The notes: generated by a model from the sequence alone, not told the origin. Shown: positions 12,205 to 25,469, counted from the stretch's first letter. The stretch is 64,000 bases of DNA from Spirodela intermedia (GCA_902729315.2 LR746274.1:6507037-6571036); one strand, 5' to 3'. Numbers and translations are program-made.

Positions 12205-15200
12205 ATGAGGGGGGCCCGAGCTCGATGGATTTCGTTCTTCCGTTCTTCTCTGCGATCGGCACGATCGACGCCCTCTGTTACTAGTCGACACTTTTCCTCA
12301 GGGTCTGTTCAATTCCACTCGGAGGTAGGAGCTAAGTTTCAATGCATTACTTTGTGACGCTCAATCGTCTGTGAAAGGGTTTTGCATCTTCTTTGTCAGT
12401 TTATTGAAACCGTGATATGCCAAATTTGGTTCGGAGAGTTCCTTGCCGTGCAGTGGGCAGACTTTCTGACTGACTGTGAACTTTCTCTGGTTTTTAATTA
12501 TCTATGGCTTCACTTTCTTGGCAATTTTGTGATGACCGTAAATCCTCCTGTCTAAATGATGGTGTTTAGAAATTTTCATCACATTTAAAAAAAAATGTCT
12601 GTGCTCATTTTCGTCATATTTTTGATTCGTCTGACAAGCAAGTTCGTCGGATTCTGGTGCGTTCTAACCTACTTTATTAGTTTATTTTTAAGGATAGCCT
12701 CTTGATGTTGGGGAGTTTGAATTTTTCTATTTGTAACATTTTCGTCGAATATGCAGAATATGGGATTCATAGGCCTCGGAAATATGGGATTTCACATGGC
12801 TAAGAATCTCATTAATGCCGGCTACAAGCTCACTGTTCATGACATGTAAGTTTCATGCAATTCCTCCGAAATTTCTCAATGTCACGGCCTTAGATTTTTA
12901 ATGTGGACGAGCTATCCAATACCTATTTGTGTATGTGCTAGGTTGGGCATCAGCATTGTCCATGAATATTTTATCTAGTGTTTGGTATTTGATAAGGCTT
13001 CATTTCAGGTTCAAGTCCAAATTTAGTTCGTTAATGGGGCTTTGCTCATTCCCTTGCCACGCTTATACCCTGTGGTAGCCGATTCCTTTATGGGGGAGGA
13101 TTCTGCTCCCCCCAGAATATAGATGTATACTATATACAAAACAGTGAGGGTCAGGTGAATTTGAACTAGATTTGGCCTAAGCTCATCGTACTTAGAACCA
13201 AATAATGATAAATAGACTCAAAAGTGGATCATCCAATTCAGATTGACCAGTTCTAGGCTAAATTGGATCGATATGGTTTGCCCTAAGGTCTAGAGTGGGG
13301 TTAAATGATCCGGTATATGAATGGCACTACCTACCAGTCAACTGGCTGCCAATCAGGAACTGGAGCTCTTCCCTCAAATTATGCCATGAAATAATGGCCC
13401 GTAATCAATTCTTGCCGATTTTCCCGTGGCAAGCAAGTTCCAAATTCTTGCTGCGACTAATATTTTAGTCCTGTAGTTAGATTAGGACGAATGGATGCCA
13501 CGTGAATGAATTTTCTCTGAAGGATGTGATCAGCACAGCATTTCCAAACCTTGCCTTGGCCAACATTGATTCAAGATTCAACCAATGTTAAAGTATGCAA
13601 TTTAGTAACTTTTTAGAATTTATGATTTATATTTTTTCATTAGTAGCTTTTACCTTGTTCTCTCAGGCACGATGGAACTCACCAAGCAGTGTGGCCTTAC
13701 TCTCTCTCTTGCTGTTTATATATACATATACGAATATTTAAGTATGTATATATATATATATCGAGTCTCTCCATATCTTTCCCTTAACCGCGCCTATCTG
13801 TCCATCTCTCCTTCTAGATGCTCTGTATCGTTCTATTTGTTCTATATTGATGATAATCAATAAATTAATGTTTTATGCTGTTGATGTTTTTTGAGTAAAT
13901 TAGTGTAGTATATTTTGTATAGGTTGTGCTCATGATCGTTTAGAGGATAGTTCAAGTATTTATATTTTTTTATCTTTCTATTGAAGCTGATTAATAACTA
14001 AGCAATTTTTTCTTTTGAATTTAGCAACCATAATGCCGTGAACAAATTCAAAGAAATGGGGATTGCTACAAAAGAGACACCCTTTGATATTGCAGAGTCG
14101 AGTGACATTGTCATTACAATGCTACCTTCGTCAGCCAATGTGAGTTATGTTGATCCTGGTTTGACAATATTTAGTTTGACTATATTCTTTTTTCAGCTTC
14201 TAAACCTTAAATTTTCCCTTCTTTAGCCGGTGGTTGATAGCATAATTTATGACAGTGTCTTGGTTCATGATAATTTTTGTTGCCCTTCCTTCTTGGAGGA
14301 AGGGCTTGCAATAATGGCATCCATTGATTTTCTACTTCCATTTTAATTTACATTAAATTAAATTATAAAAATCACGGGCACCAAGTTTCATTTCTTAAAG
14401 AAAAATCAAGAGGGTGGTTGTTACCTTAGTTTTTTCCAGAAAATAATTGAGATTATTAATATAATTGTTTTTTCTAAGTGCTATGGTGGTACAGTAAGTT
14501 TTTTTTAATCGCCTGCATCGTAGGTTTTGGAGGTGTACACTGGGAGAAACGGCTTGCTGCATGGGAACAATCCTTTACGACCTTGGTTGTTCATTGACTC
14601 TTCGACAGTGGATCCTCTAACTTCAAGAACCATTTCAGAGGAAATATCAAATCGCCTCCTGAAAGAATGCAGAGGTCAGCCATTCCTCTTTGGATATTTA
14701 AGAGAATGTTTCTTCATCATTGATATTTGTTAATTTTTAAAAATTTATGTCGGAATTATTCTACCAAATAATAAGGGGTAATAAATCTCCAGAACAGACC
14801 TTTTGCCGGAAAGGCCTTGAAAGTCAATATTTTTCTGCTAGAATTTGGTATCAAAATCTGTTATTCTCTTAAGCAGATTAGTTATCTTCCCATTTCTGTG
14901 TAAACCCAGAATTTTTTACATGCAGGTGACTCAAGTAGTCCAGTCATGTTGGATGCTCCAGTTTCCGGAGGTGTTCCCGGTGCTGAATCCGGGACCCTGA
15001 CCTTCATGGTACTTTTAGGATATCATTTCCTCTCTTAAGTGGCACTAAAAGCTTCTAATGTACTTTCTCACCCGTCGTAATCATCAAATTCCTTCTGGTA
15101 AAAAATTTCCTGACAATCTGAATTAGCTTTTACCAATACTATATATATATATTATGATTGGGTCCCTTTTTTTGTGGATCAAGGTTGGTGGCTCTAAAGA

Positions 15201-16400
15201 AGCTTTCAAGGCAGCAAGACCTGTGTTTCAGTCCATGGGGAGACAAACTGTCTACTGTGGTGCAGCAGGGAATGGTGCTGTAGGTTTCATATTCCCCAGG
15301 CTGCATTCTTAGGCACATTTCTTCATAATTAAACATAAACCATAGTTTTCTCACCCCAAATCATGTGAAGGTGCCTGAATATCAAACCATTATGCTCCTG
15401 ATGGAAAATGGAATGTTTATGACTTATATCGGTATCTCTGATCTGATGTAATCACCAGCCTGGTTGATGAGGTTTACCTGATTTGTGCTCTGTAGGCGGC
15501 GAAAATCTGCAATAATCTGGCTATGGCGGTGAGCATGGTTGGGGTTTCCGAAGCCTTTGCTCTTGGTCAGCGCTTGGGTGTCTCTGCGACTGTGTTGACG
15601 GATATCTTCAACTCGTCGAGTGCTCGTTGTTGGAGCAGGTACCTTCATTTCACCCTACTCTGTTGATGAAAACAGGAGCTAATGGCAGGTGGCCTGATCG
15701 GCAATGCTAATTCCAATAGAGAGAGAGAGAGAGAGGTGCACTGACAACAGACAATTGACCACCCACGCAATACGGAGAGAGCCATTGCTAAGCATCATTG
15801 AATCTGGTGAGAAGCTCGGTCGATTTCTTAACGGTTCTCTGATCCATGACAGCGACACCTATAACCCCGTTCCCGGGGTGCTTGCCTCGGCTCCTTCCTC
15901 GAAGGGCTACTCCGGCGGGTTCTCATCGAAGCTGATGGTATGCATCCCCTGACCTCTGCATATACGGGAGAACTCGTTGACGGGCTCTTTCTTGGTCAAC
16001 GAAGACTTTTGGCCTCGAATGAAGCAGAGGGTGGATCATCCGATGGTTGACAAATGTCAGACCGGCATCACCACCCCCCCTCATTCTGGTTTCTTTTTTT
16101 TTGGGGGGGGGGGTGGTCAACATTTTGATCCTTGATTTTGCCGCAGCTCAAGGACCTGGCCCTCGCATTCGCCTCCGCAAACGGCGTCCGGCTTGGTTGC
16201 CCGCTAGCCGCCAAGGCTCTGGAGATGTAAGCCCCCCGTGCTCCGCCAGGTAGTCCTTTCGCTTTCGACTGATGGATCGATTGACCGATCGGCCTCAGCC
16301 CTACAGATACGCGGAGCTGTGCGAGGGCGGGCACGAGGCCGAGGACTTTTCCTGCGTCTTCCGCCACCATTACTCCGGCAAGGATGAGAAGGGTTTCTAG
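12205..16400 (+). CDS. HIBADH: 3-hydroxyisobutyrate dehydrogenase, mitochondrial
   Basis: Ten exons join in phase: 12205-12324, 12757-12845, 14025-14139, 14524-14674, 14926-15008, 15184-15279, 15496-15638, 15853-15937, 16147-16226 and 16307-16400, giving 351 residues. The first exon (40 residues, rich in Arg and Ser, no acidic residue until its end) looks like a mitochondrial presequence. The NAD-binding loop GLGNMG is at residues 46-51, the substrate loop [16 protein letters not shown] at about 168-183, and the catalytic Lys in GAAAKICNN at about 221. The C-terminus carries YNPVPGV, KDLALA and [17 protein letters not shown]. The enzyme oxidises 3-hydroxyisobutyrate to methylmalonate semialdehyde in valine degradation. 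Length and exon layout are normal. The stop lies 151 bases from the GHR1 stop on the other strand, so the 3' UTRs probably overlap. Confidence 0.96.
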
Positions 16401-16440
16401 AGAGAGAGAAAGAGAGCGAGAGAGAGAGAGAGAGAGAGAG
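16399..16440. repeat. GA tract between convergent HIBADH and GHR1
   Basis: An interrupted then pure GA run starts at the HIBADH stop codon and fills part of the 151-base gap to the GHR1 stop. It would lie in the 3' UTR of both transcripts. Confidence 0.85.
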
Positions 16441-16551
16441 GCGGAGATGGATCGGAGCTTCTAAGTAAGCATCAGATATCAGAGAACTTAAGAGTGAGAG
16501 AAAGGCCGTCTGTCAGGTTGAGAAGACGACGGGAACGGGCCCGTCTGTCAG

Positions 16552-19500
16552 TCAGATGGAGGAGAGATCCTCGTAGACGGACTTGATGCCCGGGCGCTCG
16601 GACGGGGGGCGAAGGCAGCGGAGGGCGAGGCCGAGGACCTCCTTCATGCCCTTTGCAGCCTGCGTGTCAGAGGCGACGGCGAAGGGGTCGAAGCAGTCGG
16701 AGCCACGGCCGCCGGCGACACGGAGCCGGACCCAGTCAGTGAGGTCGACCCCTCCCTCCTCTCCCGAGACGACGTCCCCGGCGCACCGCCCGGTGAGAAG
16801 CTCCAGCAGGACGACCCCGAAGGCGTACACGTCGGACTTGAACGATGGGGACGGCTTCCGGGCAGCCGCCAGCTCCGGCGCACGGTATCCCAGCACCCCG
16901 GAGTCGAGCACCTGCTCCACCGTCCCCGCCGCCGTCATCAGCCGGTGGAGGCAGTAGTCCGCCACCCTCGCGTTCAGCTCCAACCCGTCCAGCAGGATGT
17001 TGGTCGCCTTCAGGTTCCCGTGGGGGGCGGTGCGGTCGAAGTGTAGGTAGTTCATCCCCCTCGCCACGTCCACGGCGATTCTCAGACGTTGCACCCACGT
17101 CAGCGGCGGGCCCCTCCTCCCCGGCCGATCTGCACGCGGCATCACCCACAGAAAAAGCAGGAAAGAAAGAAAGGAAGAAAAAAGTTAGCAAGGAATCCGA
17201 ACTTGGCGAACAGAAGCGTCGGCGGCGACGGTGGTGGAGGTGGCACACCGTAGAGGAAGGCGGCGAGGCTGCCGGGGGCGACGAAGTCGGAGAGGATGAG
17301 TTTCTCGTGCTGGGTGGGGCCCCAGTAGTAGCCCCGGAGAGGGACGACGTTAGGGTGGCGGATGTTGGCGAACTTCTTCGCCTCCCGGGCGAAGTCCCTT
17401 TTGGGCTTGGCCACGCCTTCCCGCAGCCACTTCACTGTCAGGAGGATGCCGTTGTCGAGGGTGGCCTTGTAGGAGGTGCCATGGCTGCTCCGCCCCAGCA
17501 CCTCCGCCGGCGCCCGCGACAGCTGCTCCGCTGTCAGCGCGATGGCGTCGTCCAAAAAGTGCAGGTCACCGGCGAGCCGCCCGGGCGAGTGCATGTTGTC
17601 CATCTTCCCCCGGTGCTCCGCCAGGTACGACTCACCAGACTCCGGCGACCAGGAGAACCGGCTGGGCTTCGTCGGGGAGAAGCCGCCAGTGCCGGCGGAG
17701 GTGGCGGTGCCGGCGGCGGCGGCGACAGTGACTGCCTTCTCGTCCACGCTGAGGGCCTCGGAGGAAGCGCCGCCCCCTTTCTTCGCTCCGCTGCCGGCTG
17801 CTGCCGCGCCCTTGAAGGCCTTGCCGGAGGCCTCCTCTTCCGACGGGGAGCTCCGGGAGATCCTCCTGCAACTTACGACGACGACCGCAAGGATTAGAAT
17901 CAGGACCACGGCAACTGAGGCCAGGATCGCCGCCAGCTTGACGACCGCCCTAACGGGCCGGTGGGAGGAGGAGCTTCCGCCGGGAGAAGCGCCGCCGTGC
18001 CCGGCCGGAACGCCGGGGAACAGCAGTCTGGCGTTCCCCGGGCGGAAAGACGATTCAGGGAACTTGCGCAGGTTCTCAGGGACGACCCCGGAGAGGTCAT
18101 TGTACGATGCATTGAAGCTCACCAGCATGTCCGGTAGGGTTTCAGGCAGACGCCCAGTGAACTGGTTCCCGGAGATATCCAGGGTGGTGAGAGAGATGAG
18201 CTCCGACAGTGCCGCCGGCAGACGGCCGGAGAATCTGTTTCTGGCGACGTCAAGCACCTGGAGTCCGGCAAAGCTCCTGAAACCACCGACTCCGAGGCTT
18301 CCGTTGAGCCTGTTCCCGGACAGGTCAAGAACCAGGAGACCCGACCTCCTCTTCTCCGACGAGCCGGACTGAGAGAAGGAGATGCCCCCCTCGAGGAGGT
18401 TCTCCTGCAGGCGGAGCTCCTCGAGGGTCGCGGAGAGCAGCAGCTCCACCGTCACGGCACCGACGAACCTGTTGAAGCTGAGGTCGAGGACGGTGAGCTT
18501 GCTGTACAGCGCGGCGAGATATGGGGGCAGAGCTCCGGAGAGAGCGTTGTGGGAGATGTTGAGATGGTTTAACCGGAGGAACTGGGATGTCACCGGGGGG
18601 AAGGAGCCCGCCAGTTGGTTCCGGCTGAGGTCGATGAACTCGAGGCCGTTCCCCCACTTGGCCATGGCGGACAGGTTCCCCGTGAAGCTGTTGCCGGAGA
18701 GATCCAGCACCGTGCAGCCCCCGGTGAGCAGAGGGAGCTCGCCGGTGATGGAGTTGGAGGAGAGGTTGAGGTACTGGAGGGTCGTCGAGGTGATCATCCC
18801 AATGTGTCCTGCACCGTAACCATGGCATCATCTGCAGATTATTAGTCTCTCTTCCTGATGAGCAGGACGAGCTGAAAGAAGACGGCAGACGAATTCCACG
18901 CCGGCAAGCAGCTTGAAACATATCTCAGAGGAATTGGAAATCCGCAAGAAAGAGTCAGATTCAGACAAGAACACTACCCAATCCCAATCCCATCAGTTCT
19001 CCAAATCCTAGAGAGACCAGAGAGACTTCACAGGAAACTGGGTATCATCACTCAGGATTTATCTTCAGAAACCAGATTATTTGATTACCTGAGAGATTAT
19101 TCGAGCTCAGGTCCAATTCCGAGAGCACGAGAGAGTCCTCTTCCAATAGCCCGCCGGGTACGAAGCCAGAGAATCCATTATTTCCGAGCCTGAGGACCTC
19201 GAGATTGTAGACGTAGTCGAAGCCTGGCAGCTCGCCGGAGAGCCTGTTGTGGCTCAAATCCAGCACCCTCAAACTCCCAAAGGTGGATATTCCCCCTTCG
19301 CCATTGATCAGAGACCCCGTCAACTGGTTATAGCTCAGATTCAGGTACCTCAGGCTGCCGGCGACGTCCGACAGGAATTTCATTTCCTTGGGACCCAGGC
19401 TGATCAGAGAATTCCCGCTGAGGTCGACGTGGACAGCGTTCGATTCTATGAGGAAGGTCCACTCGATGCCCCCCTCGAGATGGTTCCAGCTCAAATCGAG

Positions 19501-20154
19501 CTCTTCCAGCGTCCGAATCTCCTCTAACCCGGTGATTATCCTGCGGGAGAAGCTGTTGGAGGAGAGATTCAAGCTCACAAGGCTCTTCAGATCCGTCAGC
19601 CTGGAGGTTAGCGGGCCAGAGAGATTGTTCCTGCTGAGATCGAGCGACCGGAGAGAGATAAGCTCCCCGATGGAGATCGGCAGTCGACCGGAAAAGCTGT
19701 TCCCGGCTAAGGAGAGGTTCTGCAAACTTCTCAGCTTGCCGACCTCTTCCGGGATACCACCAGAGAAGAGATTGTTGGAGATGTCAAGGTACTCGAGACT
19801 CTTGAAGTCTCCCAACTCCCTCGGTAACTTGCCCGAGATGGAATTGTTGGCCATGGAAAGCTTCATCAGCATGGAAAGTTTCGCGAAGGCGTTCAGGTTA
19901 CCGTCGCCGACGAGGCCGAGATTGTCCAGAACCACGCCGGCCACTTCGGCGCCATTGCAGACGATGCCGTTCCAGGACGATGGACAGCCATTGAAATCAA
20001 TGGCCTCCTCGTTCCACGATTCGAGGATGTAGCCGGTTGGATCGTGGTTGATCCCCTTCTTGAACTCAAGGAGGGCGAGGATTTCCGGCGACGGCAGTTG
20101 CGCCATAGTCACCGCAGCGAAGAAGCACAGGGATATCACCACGGCGGCCACCAT
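16552..20154 (-). CDS. GHR1: LRR receptor-like pseudokinase, GHR1 type
   Basis: Three exons (19089-20154, 17249-18808, 16552-17129) give 1067 residues. In order: signal peptide (about 1-18, ending near TMAQ), LRR N-cap with the WNEEAIDFNGCPSSWNGIVC block, some 20 leucine-rich repeats, one transmembrane helix (about 645-669), a Ser/Ala-rich juxtamembrane segment and a kinase-like domain to the C-terminus (YEDLSSI). Blocks such as LLTGGCTVLDLS, RAPAEVLGRSSHGTSYKA, LRGYYWGPTQHEKLILSD and GLELNARVADYCLHRLM are diagnostic of GHR1. The catalytic HRD is HGN and the DFG is DYC, so phosphotransfer is not expected; Arabidopsis GHR1 is likewise a pseudokinase that scaffolds SLAC1 activation in guard-cell ABA/H2O2 closure. 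An upstream in-frame ATG at 20253 would add an Arg-rich leader and mask the signal peptide, so I chose 20154. Confidence 0.95.
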
Positions 20155-21640
20155 TGCTCTGCAACTCGGTGGAAACTTTGCGAAAGGAAGAGGGAAGGAT
20201 GATAAAGTGGCACAAGAACCTGCCAATGTGGCTCGGCGCCTCCTCCTGGGCAATTACTAGCGACAATGAGGAAGAAGAGTTCCACGCGGATCTTAACAAG
20301 TCCCCTGGAGATGGGAATTCATCCCCCGGAGACCCACACCATTCCCATCCCTGCAGATCAGGAGAAACCCTCGGAAGCCACCGGACATCGCCATTAACTA
20401 TCAGAGAACAAACATTTACAGAAATCTTCAGAGCACCACCATCTTTTCCTGTACCTCCCTCACTCGCCGCCGCCAGTAGCTGGAGAAACCCGGGAAGGGC
20501 AGGCCACCTGCTGGCCCGCAGGTGGAGCTGAGAGGCCGACGCCCTCCGCTCTTCTCTATCCCCCTCCGCTTCAGAAAGCAGGGCCCTTCCTCACCACGGG
20601 ACCCCGACGGGAATAACAAGAGCTGGGGATGTGGAGGGAGGAGAACAAGGGAGAACCCTAACCCTAGAGGGTGGAGCTTCTTGCCGTACACATGCCACTG
20701 GTCACACTCCTCGAGCCCATCTCTGTTGCGCGCGCGCGAGAGAGAGAGATCCGAAGGGTGAAGGGGAGCACGGTCTTATTAGATGGGCATTCTTTCTGTG
20801 AGAGAAAAGCTCGGAATCCAATAGCCTATATTATATATATATATATTTCCAGTTTTATTGGCTTCCCGCCAAAAAGGTGTGGGGACAGGCTCCAGCGGAC
20901 GCCAGTCACTTTCTAATGCAGTTTTGGAATGAAAATCACGTGCGATGGCCCTTGGGCGGACCCACACCACCCTCTCGGCCAGAGTTGCTGAAGCTTTAAA
21001 TCAAAGGAACATAATTTATATTTGACTAAGAAATACACACATTGGCCGGATAAGAGGGAACACACACCATACACACTCCATTTATATGGGCTGTTAGGGC
21101 AGTGAGAACCCTCCATTTATGCGGGAGAGTCACCTGTGACAAATCCCCAAAACTAACTTTGTTACGTCATCCTCATAGAAGATACATCATCTTCAATGGA
21201 GTGGGACCCCATACACGTCCCATAAACACCATCTAATTTTGGTGGTTAAGTTGTCATCTCGAGATAACAGTTTAGCCAAGTTTTCAAAAGGGTGGCGCTT
21301 GCGAGTTTAAGTGGGTCGACCTCTGTAGCCCATTTGTTCGTGCACTAGATTGACCCTCTAGCACCATAGCCTGACCCTCTCGCATACTCAGGCAACATAA
21401 TAAATTAGCAGGCCAACATACCTGTACTCGTGTGTAGAGGGGTGTGACAGAGGTTGGGGGACAACAAAGTAGAAAAAAATTCGATCAGTCCTCTAGATAG
21501 CTGTCTTCTAAACTGGGAAACATATAACTAAATAATTGAGAAATTCAAGTTCTCAAGTAAACGACTAATATCTTCATGGATTCGTGGTTACTTTAAATAC
21601 CTCTTATTCCACCCACATTTGTAAGTAGACCACATTGTTG
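20155..21640. other. GHR1 upstream region and spacer
   Basis: GHR1 5' leader and promoter, GC-rich up to about 20660, with a GCGCGC-GAGAGA tract at about 20730-20746 and an AT dinucleotide stretch at 20832-20847. Beyond 21000 the sequence turns AT-rich. No coding exon was recognised. Confidence 0.5.
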
Positions 21641-22770
21641 AATGCCCAAATTGGGGGATCCCCACCTTCCTCTATTTGAAAATTCATATATCTTTATTTT
21701 ATTTTTATTAGGCACATAATATATTTGAGAAATTAACAAAATTCGACAACTATTTGAATTGTTGACGAATCTGATCTTGATAAAGAAATCTAGGTTCTAA
21801 ACCTATAGAACTGACAACTTGAATTGTTGAACAACCTTGAATCCAAGATCAAGATTATTCCCTTGAGTCCACAAGACTTATCTATCATGAAGTAAATTCA
21901 GACTTTCTTGTAGTCATTAATAGAGTTCAAAAATAATAAGATCTTCTTTTTGACATTATATCAACAAGACTCTATACATCAAAATGAATATAATCCAGCA
22001 CTCTTTTGTTGTTATAACTGATTACTTTGAATTTTACCTTACACTATTTTCTTATCACATAATATTTGTAAAATTTTAATTTGCAAGTTTTGACTTTCTT
22101 AAGCAATCTACGAATATTAATTTTTTTACTATCATTCTCACTAATATGAATTAATCTCTTGTGCCATAAAAGTGTGGTATCTTCCATGAGACCGTTAGGT
22201 GTTACTGGTGATGATTCACCTACAATATTGATTCCATCAAGTTTGTGTACATTGCCTTGTAGTTTTTCACCTTTTCTTATAATAACACCCCATTACGAAC
22301 TTTTAAAATTTCATTATCACCTTTGTAAGTAAAACTATTTGAATCTAATGTTCCAATAGAAATTATATTATTTTTGAGATTAGATATATATATGTCTCAC
22401 ATTTCCTCAAGTTCTCATCATTCCATCAAATATTTTCATTTTTATGGTGCCAATTCAATGACCTTATATGAAGAATCAATACTCATAACATAGCATGTAT
22501 CATTTGCTAAGTGTCAAATCTAAGAATCTTTTAATCCATTATTTTAGTGAAAACATAAAGCATTTCACCACCATTGTTCTCATTTCTTCCTTCGCAACAT
22601 TTCCCAAATATATAGAGTCATTATTACTATTTTTCCATTGGTTTCTTTTAGGACAATTTTCTCGCCAAGTGTCATTGTCAGGTCAATTAAGATATTCTTG
22701 ATTTTTAAGCAAGTTATCCATAGATTTTGATCTAGACTATGATTTTCTCCTCTTGGTGGACTTTATTTTC
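21640..22770 (-). mobile_element. Degenerate Ty1/Copia fragment (zinc knuckle to integrase N-part)
   Basis: Read on the minus strand, this stretch shows scattered Copia polyprotein blocks in the right order: a zinc-knuckle-like WRENCPKR near 22650, KLQGNVHKLDG near 22250, LWHKRLIHISEND (the GAG-pre-integrase block) near 22150, then LDYIHFDV and YYF...TRKSEF from the start of the integrase core near 21900-22000. Stop codons and frame shifts lie between the blocks, so it is non-coding. No LTRs were found on either side. It is a different and more decayed copy than the element at 43.5-48.6 kb. Confidence 0.75.
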
Positions 22771-22772
22771 CC

Positions 22773-23118
22773 TTATTATAATTTATGGAGACTTGTCTCT
22801 CTATTTCCACAACTTCCACATTTATAGATGCTTAATGAGGATGACACATAAAATATTATAATTTATAGATAATTTTATATAAAATTATATTTCAAAACAC
22901 TACCTCTCTATTTCTACAACTTCCACATTAATAGATGTTTAATGAGTACATCGTATACAATGTTATAATTTATGGGGACTTTTATGTTAAATTACATTTT
23001 GAAACACCACTGCTTTGTTTCTACAACTTTCACATCAATAGAAGCTTAATGAAAATAGTATAGATAATATTATAATTTGTGGGTACTTTTATTGGAAATT
23101 ATGTTTCACAACAAAACC
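22773..23118. repeat. Three-copy tandem repeat, unit about 108 bp
   Basis: Units begin at about 22796, 22904 and 23013 with CTCTCTATTTCCACAACTTC or a close variant, continue through TTAATGA and TATTATAATTTATGGG-like blocks and end in a TTCAAAACACTAC-like block. A partial unit precedes them from 22773. Copies differ by substitutions, so the array is old. No coding capacity. Confidence 0.8.
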
Positions 23119-23389
23119 TCTTGTTGTGCTCAAATTGTTGTCTATTAAATGAGTTTTTTAAAAAATAAAAATAAAAATAAAAATTGGAAACTAAATTCCA
23201 AGAGAATTACATAGGATATCTAGTGAAATTAGGTTGTTTCCACAATGATGGTAAAAAAATAAGGGTGATTAATTATTCTATGATCTTGATTGATCTAAAA
23301 AATGTGTTAAAATTAGTGGAGTTTCTTTCAAGGACAACATTAGTACAATCAAAATAGATTTTTATTGAAAATAATTTCACATTTGTCTT

Positions 23390-23500
23390 AAATTGAGAAA
23401 AAATGAATTTTACATAAGTGATGTTAATTTTTGGTTAATTATGTGATTTTAAATGAATTTTATATTCATGTTTTTAAGTTAAAAATAAATTAAAATAAAA
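23390..23500. repeat. Diverged direct repeat, partner at about 23850-23965
   Basis: Both stretches contain AAATTGAGAAAAAATGA-like sequence, then ATGTTAATTTTTGGTTAATTA, a TATATTCAT block and an AAATAAATTAAAATAAAA-type run in the same order. The second copy is part of the left arm of the inverted repeat, so a third, partial copy of that element may end here. Confidence 0.55.
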
Positions 23501-23764
23501 ATAGTAAAAAGGAGGGAACTTGCTAGCCAAGTAATATTTGGTAGGCAACCCCTTAGTTAGAGGGAGACTACTTGAGTGGGTGGACTCAGATCATGAGGAA
23601 CCACAAGCTAGACAAGTGATTTGAGTACTCATATAGAACATGTGTTTATCACTCATCTTCTACGTCACCGAAGGGGAGTCAACACATGAGATAAGGTATG
23701 ATCTCGTCACATGTGTTCTATGGGGGTGAATCACTTATTATCTCTTCTCCTCAGGTGGTCCTAG

Positions 23765-25130
23765 TAATAGTATCATTATCATGAGTTAATAATTAATAAA
23801 TAATCTATTTTTATATCTTAACTCATGATAAATATTTTTATGTTAATACTAAATCGAGAAAAATGATTGTTATGTAATTAATGTAAATTTTTAGTTAATT
23901 ATGACTTTATATGATTTTTATATTCATATTTGCAAATTAAATGAAGGAAAATAAAATAAAATAAATAATACTGAAAATACTCGTAAGATATTAGAAAGAA
24001 ACATAATTATGAGCTCACTATTTCAAGAGTATTTTGGTCTTTTGTTAACACTATCTCATGCAGCCAAGCGATCTACGAAGATTTGAATCCCACAAAAGTC
24101 AAAATTATAGTTTTTATTTATTTTAGTTTGATTTTTCTGTAGAGCACCAATCAATGATCAAGCTGTTGGAATCATTTGATCATCCATATAAATTTCATCA
24201 AAGATATTTGTGGATCATCGTTACCTATTGATGAAGGATTATGGATAAAAAATCATGAATTCATTGAGAAAATCATCTCTAGTTGATTGACAAATGAACT
24301 ATTATAAAAAATAAGGTGATCCATTAAGAGATTTGTTAGGATCTTTTTATAGTGTTCCAAATGTAATAAAGAGTCTTTTTTTGCTACTTGTACATGGGGA
24401 TGAAGCTCCTTGAGATGCAATCCACTTTCATTTAACCTAACTCCATCGAGTGACAACCATTGGAGATGCTTCATCAACTTTCAATGTAATTTCCTAGAAT
24501 TTGAACATGAATCTAAAAATTGTTCAAATCAAGCATGTACAATGAGAGCCTTTGGGGCCATGGACATCATAAGAAAATCTTCTCAAACATCTAGAATTTT
24601 GATGATCACTGCCGTGATGTTAGAACTCTATTTTACATGTTTTAAATTTGATTAATATTTATATTAATGAGATTTTCTATGATTTAAAATTTATAAATTC
24701 TTCTTTAATTAATTACAATTTTGTTGACCAATTTACAATTTATAAATCTCAATTTGATCAATTAAATTTTATGTAATCATTTAAGTAATAATTGTTGGGC
24801 AAAACTTTATTTTTTACCCAAATAATTGTTCATCATACATTGATGTCAACACCCAAATTTCTCTTTTTTATGAAATTTCAAATAGATTTTGTTTTGATAA
24901 TTTGCTCTAAAAATCATTAAAAATATATTCCTTGACAAAAAATCTGAAATTTCACCTTGTATTAAGTTGAAAAATTCTGACTATTTCGTGAGCTGTTTAT
25001 TTAAATTATAGTTAATATATTCATTCTGAAATATTTTTATAAATTTTAAAAATAATATTTTCTAGTTTTATAAATTTTAAACTTTGGTTATTTATTATAC
25101 AATGATTAAACCACATTACTTAGTCATTTT
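23765..25130 (-). repeat. Left arm of a large imperfect inverted repeat
   Basis: The reverse complement of this stretch aligns by eye along its length with 25470-27118. Shared landmarks are CATTATCATGA..TTAATAATTA near 23775, the ATTCAAATCTTCG block near 24080, and a degraded reading frame at 24253-24477 (LKELHPHVQVAKKDSLLH, NQLEMIFSMNS) whose partner in the right arm reads VKELHPQVYAVRGGSSLH and DQSEMLYSIDS. The TTTAAAATTTATAAAACTAG block near 25070 is also shared. The family is unknown. The arm is AT-rich and has no intact frame. Confidence 0.65.
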
Positions 25131-25469
25131 TTGCTTATGGGGGAAAAAAGTCATATTCATAAGAAAACCCAAACTTATATAGGTCTAAAGTTCCCCAAAA
25201 TAACTGAAGTTGAATTAAATTGTCAACTTTGTCAATCTAAATAATTCCAAAAATACCCATACATAAAGAGAAGGTAAAACTTTTATGTTTTCATGATTTT
25301 AAGGGTATAGTGGAAAAGAATTTAATTTATTTTATGCAACAAATCATATGCTCCCATGTGATCGCTAGACCTTTGAAGAACACTAACATTAAAGAATTTC
25401 TTTTATTTGACTCTATGATTTTTCTATAGGGAAATAGTTAATAGAAAGAGTGCGGGAGATGGTTGACGT

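Noticed and set aside
17476-18372. Long plus-strand frames across the GHR1 gene (also 16845-17897)
   Set aside because: They are antisense shadows of GC-rich GHR1 exons, with low-complexity composition and no family resemblance.
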